NCBI GenBank assembly: GCA_018368455.1
Contig: JAGZEG010000017.1
Location: forward strand, 1-53,361
Direction: 5' to 3'
Source of the DNA: Coriobacteriia bacterium
GTDB lineage: Bacteria > Actinomycetota > Coriobacteriia > Coriobacteriales > UMGS124
Length of the DNA: 53,361 nucleotides
The position numbers and the translations under genes are program-made. Under the pieces are notes generated by a model that saw only the letters and a list, made by a program, of their open reading frames with translations, had not been told where the DNA came from and did no database searches. This document shows, piece by piece, positions 1-12,100 of this stretch (position 1 is the first letter of the stretch; each line of letters opens with the position of its first letter).

Positions 1-3000
1 GTGCAGCGTCCACGTCCGCTGGCCGGCGTCGTTCGTGCCGGCCTCCGCAAGGCCAGCCTCGGCCGCGGCCTCGAGGCCGTCGAGCGTGTACTCGATGGGA
101 GCGAACGCAAAGCCCGCGGGGTTGCCGCCCGCCTCGCCCGAAGGCGTCACCGAGCCGGTCGACACGGGCTTTGCCGCCTTGTCGGCCGCGTTGACGATCA
201 CGAAGTCATAGGTCGCGCCGGCCGTCCAGCCCTGCCCCTCGACAGCCTTGGAGCCGAGCAGCTCGAGCGAGCCGGACGCGTCGTAGGCGTTGGCGAACGT
301 GGGAGGCACGTCGCCCGCGCCGTCGTACGAGACGCTCGCGACGAGCTCGTGGGCGTCGCTCTCGCTCACGGTGACCGTCGCGTGGTGCACGGAGCCGTCG
401 TACGAGACGCCGCCCAGCTCGCCCGGGCGCTCGGCGATCGTGTACTCGTACGTGCCCACCTTGTCGAACGACAGGGCGTCGAAGCTCACCGAGCCCGTCG
501 CGCCGTTCGACGCGCTCGCCAGGGGCGCAGCCTCACCCGAGGCGATCTGGCCCGCGGAGAGCGTCCCCTCGTACAGGTCGAACGCGAACTCCCCGGCCAC
601 GAGGTCGCGGCCCTCGAGCGCCTTGCGGGCACTCAGCTGCGCCTCGACGGCCTTCGGCGTGTAAGCATTCGTGAACGAGATACCGTCTGCAGTCTCGACC
701 TCAAAGTCGGGCGCCGCCTGAACCGCGTACGTCGGCGTCGCAGTCAGCGTGCCGTCGCCGTTGTCGACGACGCCCACGCTCACGGTGTACGTCAGCGTAC
801 TGTACGCGATGGTCTCGTCCGCGCCGGTCACCGGAACCTGCTCGGTCACGCGATACGCGTACGTGCCGGCAGCCTTGTATGTGATCTCCCCAAACGAGAA
901 TGCAGCGCCGTTGTTGCTCACGACTTTGGCGGGCGTGCCGTCAACAGTCGTAGAGCCCTCGGGCATCGGGACGTCGGCCGGGACCAGCTCCGTGCCGTCG
1001 GCCAGCGTGCCGGAGAGCGCCGCCAGCTCGAACGAGAACGCGCCGGTCACGGGCGAGAGCGTCGTGCCGTGGTCGCCGTTGTCGATCTCCTTCGTGCCGC
1101 CGAGCTCAAGCGAGCCACGAGCCGCATAGCCATTGGCAAACACCGGCAGGTTCGACTGGTCGGGTGTCGAGGCCGCGCCATCGTAGGACACGGCAGCGCT
1201 CAGCGTGCCATCGTGGTTGTCCGTCACAACAACCTGGGCATGGTGGACGGAGCTATCGTACGAGACACCGCCCAGCTCACCCGCCTGCTCAACAATCGTG
1301 TACTCGTACTCGCCCACCTTGTCGAACGACAGGGCACCGAAGCTCACGGAACCCGTCGCGCCGTTCGTGGCCATGGCGATGGGCTCGACCTCACCCGTCG
1401 CTATCTGGTCGGCCGTAAGATTGCCCTTGTAGAGCGCAAACGTAAACTCGCCGTCCCTGAGGTCGCGACCGCTCAGCGTCTTCGTCGCGCCGAGCTCGGC
1501 ATCCGTCGGCGTCGCCTTATATCCGTTCGTGAAGCTGAAGAGCGGCATGCCGGCGGTGGCCTTCGGATCGGTCGCGACCGTCAGGCCACCCTGGCCGTCG
1601 TCGCTCACCGTGACCTTGACAGTCTTCTCGGCACCGTCATAGGTCACGCCGTCCTTCGCAAAGCCGCCGTTCGCCCGGACGGTGTTATCAGCCTCGGCGT
1701 ATGTCACGCCGCCGGCGTTCACCGCGTCGTCAGGCACAACCTCGTGCACGGCGTACGCAAACGTCCGGGACATCTCGTCGCCCAGGTCTGCCTTGTCATA
1801 CGTGATCGTGCCGAAGTCGATGGAGCCGTCCCTGCTGCTCACAACCGTCTTCGTGCCGTTCTCGGAGCCATCGGGCATCGGGGCGCCGTCAAGTCCGCTC
1901 AGCGTGAACGAGAACTTCCCGGCCAGGTCGGCGAGCGACGTGCTCGTGCCATCGTCCGCCTCCAGCACCTTCGTGCCCGAGAGGCTCACCAGGGCCGTCC
2001 CGTTGTTCGTGTACGTGTTCGTGAACGCCAGCGGCGCCGTAGCCGTGCCGATGGCCTTGTCGCCCTGGGTCGCGCTGACGCCGAGCGTGCCGTCACCGTT
2101 GTCGATGACCGTCACGGTGATGCACTGCGCGAGCGCGGCGGTCACGTTGGAGGGCAGGCCGTCAGCCTGCTCCGTGACATCGTACTGCAGCGTCCACGTG
2201 GGCTTGTCCGCCGTGGCGACCCTGGTCGCAAGGCCGGCTTCGACCGCAGCCTGCAAGCCGGCCAGATCGTAGGTGATCTCGCCAAACGAGAACGCCTGGG
2301 CATCCGTGCCCGAATCCGCCTTCACGGTGCCCGTAGAAACGACCGCCTTGGGGTCGCTCTTGTCGTTGGCGTTCGTTACGACGAACGTGAACTCGTCGCC
2401 CTCCTGCCACGGGCGGCCGGCGATGGCCTTGGTGCCCGCCAGCGTCAGCGAGCCAGAAGCAGCGTAGGTGTTGGCGAACGCCGGCGCCTGCGTCGAGCCA
2501 TCATCGTAGGACACGGTCGCCTCAAGAGCGCCCGCATGGTTGTCCGCAACGCTCACGTGCGCATGGTGAACAGCGTCGTCATACGTAACGCCGCCCAGGT
2601 TGCCCTTACGCTCGACAATCGTGTAGTCGTGCTCGCCCTCGGCCTCGTAAGCCTGAGCCGGGAAGCTCACCGCACCGCTTGCGTCGTTCGAAGCGGAGGC
2701 GATGGGCTCGTGCTCGCCAGACGCTATCTGCTCGGCCGTAAGCTCGCCCTCGTAGAGGTCGAACGTGAACTCGCCCTGAGCAAGGTCGCGGCCCGAAAGC
2801 GTCTTCGTAGCCCCGAGCACCGCACTCGCAGGCGTGGCCTTGTACGTGTTGGCAAACGAGAACAGCTGCATGTCGCCCGTAACCTCGGGGTCGGTCTGGG
2901 CGGTCAAGCCGCCCTTGCCGTCGTCGCTCACCGTGACCTTGATAGTCCTGCTGGCCTTGGGGTCGTTAGTGATGCCGTCCTTGCCGTCGGTCGAGCCATT

Positions 3001-6000
3001 CTCAGTCACCGTGTACGTGAACGTCTTGGACATCGCGTCGCCGAGGTCGGCTTTCTTGTAGGTGATGGAGCCAAAGTCCACCGCGCCTTGCTCGTCATTG
3101 GCGACGGTCTTTGCGCCGTTCTCAGAGCCCTCTGGCATGGGCGCGCCGTCGGAGCCGCTCAGCGTGAACGAGAACTTCCCGGCGAGGTCAGCGATGGTGG
3201 TGGAGCCCACGTTGGACGTGAGGCTCTTCGCGCCGTTCAGGCTCACGGAAGCCGTGCCCTCATTGGTGTACGTGTTGGTGAAGCCCACGCTCGTCGCGTT
3301 GTCGCCGTAGTTCGGCGTCACCGTAAGCGTGCCGTCACCGTTGTCCGAAATGGTCACCGTGACGGTCTTGGGCGCGGCGGGGGTCACGCCCCGAGGCAGG
3401 CCCTCCGCACTCTCGGAAACCGTGTAGGTGTACGTGTACGAACCGTCCTCGTTGGCAATCGCCAGGCCGTTTTCGGCATCAGCCTTCACGCCGGCAAGCG
3501 TGTAGTTGATCTCCGAGAACGAGATGGACACGGCATCCGTGCCGGCAGCCGCACTCGCAGTGCCCGTAGCGACAACGGTGCTGGCATCGCCCTTGGCATT
3601 GGTCACCTGGAAAGTGAACTTGTCGCCCTCCTGCCACGGACGGCCGGCGATGGCCTTGGTGCCCGCCAGCGTCAGCGAGCCGGAGGCCTTGTAGGTGTTG
3701 GTAAACGTAACAGGCAGTTCCGTGCCGCCGTTGTAGCTAACGGACGTCACTTCGAGCTTGTGATCTTCGGTCTCCCCCACGGTCACACGCACGTGATGCA
3801 CGGAGGGGTCGTACGTGACACCGGCCTCCGTGCTGCCCGCGCGCTCCTCGACAATCGTGTAGTCGTAGCTGCCGACCTTGCTGAGCTCGGGCGTCGTGAA
3901 GGCGGCGTTACCGTCCCCGTCGTTCTTAGCGGTCGCAAGCGGTTTATGCGTGCCACTCGCCGCAATGTCATCCGCGCTCAGTTCGCCCTCGTACAGGTCG
4001 AACGTGAACTCGTCAGCGGACAGGTCACGCCCGTCAAGCGTCTTATAGACGTTGAGCGTTGCCGTCACGGACGTCGGCTTGTAGACGTTGGTGAACGAGA
4101 TGGCGTCCGCAGCCTCGTCGCCAATCGTGTAAGTGGCAGAGGGGGTCAACTGGCCCTTGACGTCGGTCACGGTGACCGCGACGTCGTAGGTCACGGTGCT
4201 GTAGGTGATGTCCGGGTCGGCGCCAGCCACCTCGGTGACGGTGTAGTGGTACGTGCCCTCCTTGGTGTAGGTCATCTCGCCGAAGGTAAAGGTCGCGCCG
4301 TTGTTGGACACGGTCTTGCTGCCGTTCTCGGCGCCCTCGGGCATCGGCGTCTCCACGCCGGCAGTGTTTTCGCCCGCCGTCAGCGTAAACGAGAAGCTGC
4401 GCTCACCCGCCTGTAGGCTCGTGTCACCGGCAGCATTATCGATGACCTTGGTGCCGCCGAGCGCATACGTCGCCTCGCCAGGCTTGTAGGCGTTCACGAA
4501 AGTGGGCGTGGCGTCGGTGCCCGTTTGCTCTTGGTGTGCGCCGTCGGCCTGGGAGGGCGTGACGGTCTTGGATTCCACAGAGAGGTTGCCCTTGCCGTCG
4601 TCTTTGACCTCGTAGGTGATGGTGTAGATCACGCCGTCCTTGGAGACGCCCGGGGCCTTCTCCGGGTCGACATCGTTCTCGGAGAGCTCGAACACATAGG
4701 TGCCCTCGGCGCCGAACGTCAGCTCGTCAAAGGCAATGGCGCCCTGCGCGTCGTTGGACTTGGTCTGGTCCGCAAAGCTCTGGCCAGTAGGAGCCGTCGT
4801 GTTCTTAAGCGTGAAGGAGAACTGGCCCGCCTCGAGCTCGTAGGCGTCGCCGTCGCTCGTGACGGACTTGGTGGCCGTCAGCGTATCTGTGACGGGTTTC
4901 GCCTCATACTTGTTGGTGAGAACGGGCTGGGCATAGCCGTTGCTGTCAGTTGACGTCATGTCCTTGACCCCAACCTTGGCGGTCACCACGCGGGTGAGAC
5001 CACCCTTGCCGTTGTCGGTGACCTTCACCGTGTAGACAGCGACCTCGTTTGAGTACGTAACGCCGTTCTTGGTATAGGTGCCGTCCTCGTTTTGGGCTGC
5101 ATCCTCGGGTACGACTTCCTTCACCGAGTAGGTGAAGGTCTTGGTGGCATTGCCCTTATCGTCCTTGCCGGTGAGCTGGCTTAACGTGTAGGCGATCCGG
5201 TCGAAGCTCACGACACCGTCGGCCCCCACCGTCTTGGTCTGCAGCGGCGTACCCTCAGCCTTGTCGCCAGCAAACAGCTGGAACTGGAACGCGTCATCGC
5301 CGGCAGGCATCGCGCCGCCGTTGTACGCCTTCTTGGCCGTCAGGAGCACGTTTCCGGCAGCGTTATAGCTGTTGGCAAACTGCACGGTATCAGAGTTGGA
5401 GTTTACGCCCTTGACCGAGGCGACGAGCTTGCCCGTAGCCTTGTCAAGCGCGACCGTCACGCAGACGAACTCGAGCTCGTTCTGATAGGTAATGCCCTGG
5501 TACGTGTTGTTTACGGCGTCCTCGGGAACGCGCTCCGCAAGCGTGTACCAGTACTCCCCCGTCTTCTCGTACGCCAGCGAATCGAACGTCACGTTGCCGT
5601 CGGCGTCGTTGGTCTTGGACTGCAGGAACTTCGAGGCGTCGGGGCTACCGAACTGCATGCCCTCATACAGGTCGAACGTGAACTCGCCAGCCTTGAGGTC
5701 ACGGCCGCTCAGCGTCTTGTGCGCCTTGAGCGTGGCCTCGGCGCCATCCGCCTTGTACGTGTTCGCGAACGTCGGCTGCTGGAGGTTCGTGCCGTCAGCG
5801 TTCTTGAGGATCTTGCCGGACGCGTCCTTGATGACGTGGCTGACGTTGAGGACGGTCTTGTCGCCCGACACCTTAGACGTCACCTTGACCTCGACGGTGT
5901 AGATAGCCTCGTCGTAGGTCATGCCGACCTCGGTGCCCTTGACCTCGCTCACCTTGTAGATATAGGTGTTGCCGGCGTCCTCGCTCAGCGCGTAGGTGAT

Positions 6001-9000
6001 GTTCGGGAACGTGGCCTTGGCATCGCTCTGGACCTTCTGGGTGAGCGAGCCGCCCTTCTGCCCGTTGGGCATCGGGACGTCCGCAGCGTCAATCGCGCTG
6101 CCGTCAGCCTTCTGGCCGCCCGCGGCTTCCAGCGTGAAGGAGAACTTGCCCTCCGTCAGCGGGTTGCTGTCCGACTGGTCGTCATAGCTCTTGTTCACGA
6201 CCAGGCCGGACAAGCCCTCGCTCTCGTTGTACGTGTTGGTGATGGTGGCGGTGCCGTCCTGCTTCCAGTCAAGCTGGTCGTCGCCCACGGTCGTGCCTTC
6301 ATCGGTCTCCTTGAGGGCGACCTCCGTCGTAGCAGAGAGCGTGCCCGCGCCGTTGTCCGTGACAGTCACACGCACGTCATACAGCGCATTGGAATAGACA
6401 AGGCCCGGAATCGTGTCGGCGTCGTTCGTCGGCGTGATCTCGGAGACCGTGTAGTTGTAGACACCCGCCTTGTCGTAGGTCATCCCGCCGAAGTTGAACG
6501 TATCGCCGGTCGAGACGGCCTTGTCGAGCACGCCGTTCGCAGTGCCCTCCGGCATCGGCACGTTAGCCTTGGCAACGGTAGAGCCACCGGCAGTCAGCGT
6601 TCCACCGACAGCCTCCAGACGGAAGGTGAACGACTTGCCAGAGGCGGCGACGCTGTCCCAGTCGAAACCCTCGCCCGCCAAAACCTTCTGCGCACTGACA
6701 CTCGCCGTGGCAGGAACCACCTTATACGTGTTCGTGAACGTGCCGGTGCTCACCGTGCCGTCGCCATCCGCGCGGTTCGTACCATACATCGTGTAGAGGT
6801 TACCGAAGCCGTCGTCCACCACGGTCACCGTGAACGTGACGTGATGCGCGTCGTAGGTGATGCCGTCTTTCTCGTTGTTGCCCTCGCCCACCAGCGTCTT
6901 GCCGTCAGGTCCGACCTCGGCCATCGTGTAGGTGAGCTGCCAGGCGCGGTGGCCATCCTGCACGGTCGGTGTGGCGTAGCCCTTGTCTACGAGCCACGGC
7001 AGGGAACGCGGAGCGTTGGCGCCCGTGCCCACCAGGCCGGTATCCTGATCCGTCGCCGGCAGCACAGAGTAGCCGATGCGCTTCGTGGTGATCACGCCGT
7101 TGGCGCCGTTGGTCAGGCCTGTCTCGACGGGCTCAGCCGTCGTGTCGGTACCGCGGTACACGTTGAACGTGAACTGACCGGGCTTCAGAGCAGGCGCCGT
7201 CACACCAGAGTCCGCCACCAGCGTCTTGCTAGCCGCAAAGTACACGTAGCCGGTCGCCGCATACGTGTTGGTGAACGAGGCCTTGTCCTTCACACCCTTG
7301 TCGGCTGCGTTTGCTGCCCTGCTGTTGTCGTACGTGGCGGTGGCCTCGAGCGAGCCATCGCCCTTGTCCTCAACGTGCACGTTCACGTAGGCGTGGTGCG
7401 TGTCCTGCGTGACGCCGTTGGCGTTCACGTCGGACTCAAGCACGGTGAACTTGAAGTCGCCAGGCTTGGTGAAGGTGAGGCCCTCGAAGAAGAAGGTCGC
7501 AGCCTCGCCATTCTTGAGGCTATGGAGCGTCTGCGTCATGCTGTCGGCAGCTGTGTCACTACCGAACACGATGGAGTCGTCAGCAAGCCCAGCCGCAGCC
7601 GCCCTGGCCCCAGCCGAGCCATCCTGCGCGGCGCGCAGCGTGAACGTGACGGACTCGCGGTCGTTGAGGTCGCGGCCAACGAGCGTCTTGCTGCCAGTTA
7701 CGTCGAGGGAGGCCGGCGTCGGCTTGTATTCGTTCGAGAACGTGAGCACGCCAGAGGTGAGCTCGTCAGCAGGCACAGGCGTCGTGCCGTCGCTCAGGAA
7801 ATAGCTCGGCGTGGCCTTGATGGTGCCGTCCGCATTCTGGGTGACCGCGACCTTGATCACATATTCGACCAGGTCATACGTCATGCCGTTGAGCGTCGCC
7901 GTGCCGTTGCCGTTGTCCGCGGCGCCAGTCGGCACGTTCTCCCTGAGAGTGTACGTGTAGGTCTTGCCTGCGTGGTCCACGTCGTTGTACTCGATAGCCG
8001 GGAACTGGATGGCGCCCGTAGACTGCGTGCCCGCAGTAACGCTGCCGTCTTTCGCCGAGGCGGGCATGGGCGCATCGTCCCGCGCGGTCAGCGTGAAGGT
8101 GAAGCCTTGCTGCTGCAGCGGCTTGGTACCGGTGGTGTCCGTGTACTTCTTCAGCGCCTCCAGCGCAAGGCTGGTGGTCTTCTCGGAGTACTCGTTGGTA
8201 AACGTCACCGTAGTGCCGTTGACGCCCTCGCTGTCACTCACCTGGCCATGATCCCTGTCGAACACGCGCGTGATGGTGGGCGTAGCCTCGAGCTTACCGC
8301 CCTTGTCCACAACCTCAACCGTCACGTCGTAGCGGCCTTGCGAATAGTCCATGCCCGGGATGGCGGCGTCAGTACCGACGTCATCCTGCTCGACGATCTG
8401 GTAGTGGTACGTGCCAGCCTCGGTGTACGAGATGTCCCCGAAAGGAACGGTCTCGTGGGCATCGTCTGTCAGTTCGACGGTCTTGATCCGGCTGCCGCTC
8501 GTGCTGGTTTGCGTGCCCTCCGGCATCGGGGCGTCCTGGGTGGGAGACACGGCCACGAGGTCCGAGCTGAATGCGGCGCCCTCGGGCAGCTCGCCCCACT
8601 CAATGCCCTCCAGCGCCTTGCTCACGCTGAGCGCGACGGAGGTGGGCTCGGGCTTGTACTCGTTCTTGAACGTCTGCACGCCATCAACGTTGTCGAGACC
8701 CGTCACGGAGGCCTTGGCCGTCAGCGTCTGGTCGGCGCCACGCGTCACCGTGAACGTGAGGGTCGCCGTCTTGTCACTGTAAGTGAGGTGGTCCTCAGTC
8801 TGGCCGGCCTTGTCCTCCCTTAGCTCGTACACATACGTGCCCGGCTTGGTGAACGTGAAGTCTCCCACGTTGAGGCTCGCGATGGCACCCGAGGCGGGCT
8901 TGCCGACCGTCCAGGACGTCTTGGCATTGCCGTCCGCGTCCTTGGGCATGGCGGCGCTCAGCTCGTCGGCGCTCACCGTGCTGCCGTCGGCCTTCGCAGC

Positions 9001-9110
9001 CAGCGCGAACGAGAACAACTCGCCGTCCTGCCAGTCACGGCCCACGAGCTGCTTGCCCAGCGTCGCACTCGCCGTTGCCTTCTCCGGGATCTTCTCGTCG
9101 TAGACGTTGT
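1..9110 (-). repeat. Tandem array of ~21 isopeptide-domain repeats with a three-domain super-repeat
   Basis: Domain ends are marked by the codons for F-x-N-x-Y near 8660, 8195, 7730, 7270, 6730, 6230, 5755, 5370, 4915, 4490, 4085, 3695, 3265, 2850, 2470, 2015, 1525, 1130, 665 and 275. Three subtypes recur in the order A (GRDLxxGEFTFDLYEG), B (LAGTKAIAGRPWQEGD) and C (GAPMPEGSENG), giving a super-repeat of about 1.23-1.26 kb. For example, the B segment at 2401 reappears almost unchanged at 3628, and the C segment ending at 1920 reappears ending at 3180. A further near-identical stretch links about 438-510 with 1299-1371. Such identity implies recent duplication and possible length variation by recombination. 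Confidence 0.8.
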
Positions 9111-12100
9111 AGGACGTCGCGGCGCTCGGCGCGATGCCGCGGGCTTTCGCCTTGGCAAGTGCCGCCTCATAGACGGCGTCGTCCGTGCCGCGCAGCATCA
9201 CGTAGTGGACTGTCGGGTTGAGCTCGTAACCGTCAGGCGCCTTTGTCTCCTGGAAGAAGTAGACGACGTCCGTCTCGAGCGCATGGTCCGAGCCGCCAAA
9301 CGTCACGTAACCTGAGGTGTCCGTCGCCGCCTCGGTTACCTTCTCGGAGACGGCGCGGATCTGCTCCTCGGTGTTGGCCCCCTCGGCAAGCTGGTCGACG
9401 TTAACTTTCCAGAGCTCGAACGTCGCGCCCGCAAGCGTGCGGTTCAGGTCGGCCGAGTCGTTCTTCGTAACGGTGAACGTGCCTGGCGCACCCTCGGTGC
9501 CGGCGCTCGAGTCGACGACCTCCCAGCTGCCCTGATCGGTGGAAGAGCCACCCTCCACGCCGCTCAGCTCGGCCGTGTTGGAAAGCGTAATGGTCTCGCC
9601 CTTGTTGCCCACAGGCTTGACCTCATAGAAGACCGTGATGGCACGGGAGTCCGGCACGGTGATGGTCAGCCTGACCGTGCTGTTGCCCTGGTCGTCTGTA
9701 ACGTTCTCTACCTTAACAGGCGCGATGACCGTGTTGCCCGTGTTGGAGTCGGTGATCTTCAAAGACGAAGGAATGAGCGAAGAACGGTAGTCGAGCACGT
9801 CGGAGAGCTCGACAGTGTCAGAGCCGGGGATGAGATCGGAGCCGCTCTGGTTCACCTTGATGGTGTAGCCCACATGCGAGCGATCGGACAGGCCCTCGCG
9901 CGTGCTGTCCTTGGTGATGATCTCGCTCTTGCCGGAGACCGTCGCCGAAGCGTCGCCGAAGTCGAGGCTGCCCGAACCGCCGTGTGCGTTGTTCGTGAAC
10001 GTCTGCTCGGAGCCGGAGGGCACGGCGGACGCCTTGGCGGCCGTCTGATACGTGAGGGTGGCCCGCACCTTGCAGGAACCATCCGCCTGCCTTACGGGCT
10101 CGGTGGGCATGGTAAACGTCACGGTTCCGTCGCCCTGCTCCATCTGGGGGGTGCCGTGGGAAACCATCGAGGTTTGGCCCCAGATGTAATTATTGCCCGA
10201 AGTCGCATCGTACCAGGCAGAGTCAGGGACAAAGCTCATCCCGGCGGGAATCTGGTCGACAACAACGATAGGCTTCCCGTCCAGGTCAACCCTTCCCATG
10301 TTGTTGTACCACTCGTTCGTGCCCTCGTTGGGCCAGTTCGCCTTGACCTGCCACGTGGCGACCCAGGCACCTCGGTCGGAGGAGCCGTCTACCTTGCTCC
10401 AGTCAAAGGTGGGGTCCCATACCATCGACTGGGCGTTCTTCTCCAGGCCGGCATTCTTGTCAACGGTGTAGCTTGCCTTTGCATTGGTCTCGCGGTTGCG
10501 ATAGGTCACCGTCGACGTGTTATCGAACGTGCCCCAACCCGTTGACTGCGTGTCATAGGTGACCTGGATATCCTTGGAGCCCATGGCAGCCTTCACGGCA
10601 TCGGACGCCTTGAGCGTGATGGTCATGGTGCCCTTGTGACCGTTGTACTGCATCCACGAGAGATCGTAGTCCACGCCCTTTGTGAGGGTGTTTCCGTCGA
10701 TTGTCACGACGGGCTCAGAGCCCTCCTTGAACCAGATGTTCGTAGCGGGGTACATCCTGTCTACGAACTTCACCGTAGTGGGGTCGGTAGCGGGATCCAT
10801 GAGCGACGTCTTGATTGTGGAGACCCACGTCACGGTGCCGTCCTTGACGGCGTTGTTCTCCTTGAGCTCCTTGGCAACGTAGATTGTCTGGTCACCAGGG
10901 CCCACGTAGCTGCCCGAGCCGGAGCCCTCGGGGCCCTTGCTGGGGTCGGGAGGCGTGACCTTGGCCGTGTTGGTGAAGGGACCGGTTGCGCTCGGGTCAT
11001 CAAGTTTGGTCGTGTACTCGATGACGTACATCTTCTTGCCGGCGTCTGCCGGGAAGGTGTAGGTGAAGCTGTCCGCGTTTGCGTCGATGTTGCCCGAGCC
11101 GATCTGCTGCCAGTTGGCGTCCTTGATCTCGTAGCTACCGGTGTAGCTCATGCCCTCGGGCAGCGTGTCCTTGAACACGTAGCCGCCCATGTCCGCCTTG
11201 AGCGAGCCCGTGTTGATCTGCACCGTCCACTTGACGGTGCCGTCCTCCTGCGTCTGGCCGTTGCCCTTCGTGACCATGTTGTAGCTGATGTCGGGCGTAT
11301 ACGTGCCCTTGCCGGGCTCTGTGGAACCGCTCCACGTCCATTCGGCGCTGTTGTTCACGCCCTCGAGCTTCTGCCCGTTCTGAAGCTTTGCGAGCGCGTC
11401 CTCGGAGATCTTGCCCTGGTACGTGAGGGTGTACTGACCGGGCTCAAGATCTCCTAGCTTGATGGTCGCGTCCTGCCCGTCGACGGTCACGGACTGGCCG
11501 TCGCCGAGTGCGGCGTTGTTGAGCTTGAAGGTGCCATCTACAAAGCTCACGTTGTCGCCCAGGTGGTCCTTCACCACTACGTCACGCGAGCCGGGTTCGG
11601 GCACGGTCAGATTGATGTTATAGGTGATGACACCGGTTTCTGCATCGAAGTTGCCCCACTTGCCGCCAGTGACGTCACCGTCCTTGATAGTGATAGTGGT
11701 GGTCTCGCCCGTGTCCGGGAACACGATCTCGTGATCGCCGGGCTTGTCGATGGTGTCCTTGTTGAAATCGAACTCGAAGTTCACGAACGCCTTGATATCG
11801 GAGGGGTTGCTCCTAAGCCATGCCTCGTCATATTTCAAGATAATGCGGTCGTTGGACACCTCCCAGGTACCCGCCTTGTTGTGGCCATCGTCATAGAGCA
11901 CGCCGTTCTGAGCTTTGGCAACGGTTTCGTTGGGAATGTTGTACTGGATGTTCGGGCTCTCGAGCGTGGGCTTCTCGGCATCGGAGAACTCGATATTGAG
12001 GTTGCCGTAGTAGGACTTGTTGATGTCGATAGGGGTGCCCTGAGTCACCGGGGTCGTGTGGCCCTCGTCCTGCCAGAGGCCCACGTCGATGGAGCTCGTG

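Noticed and set aside
1..4416. Very long plus-strand open frame (1,471 codons) and similar ones at 5719-8823, 9874-10545, 10636-11457, 11563-12351
   Set aside because: Arg/Val/Gly-rich composition, and codon boundaries coincide exactly with the adhesin frame on the other strand; these are GC-rich antisense shadows.
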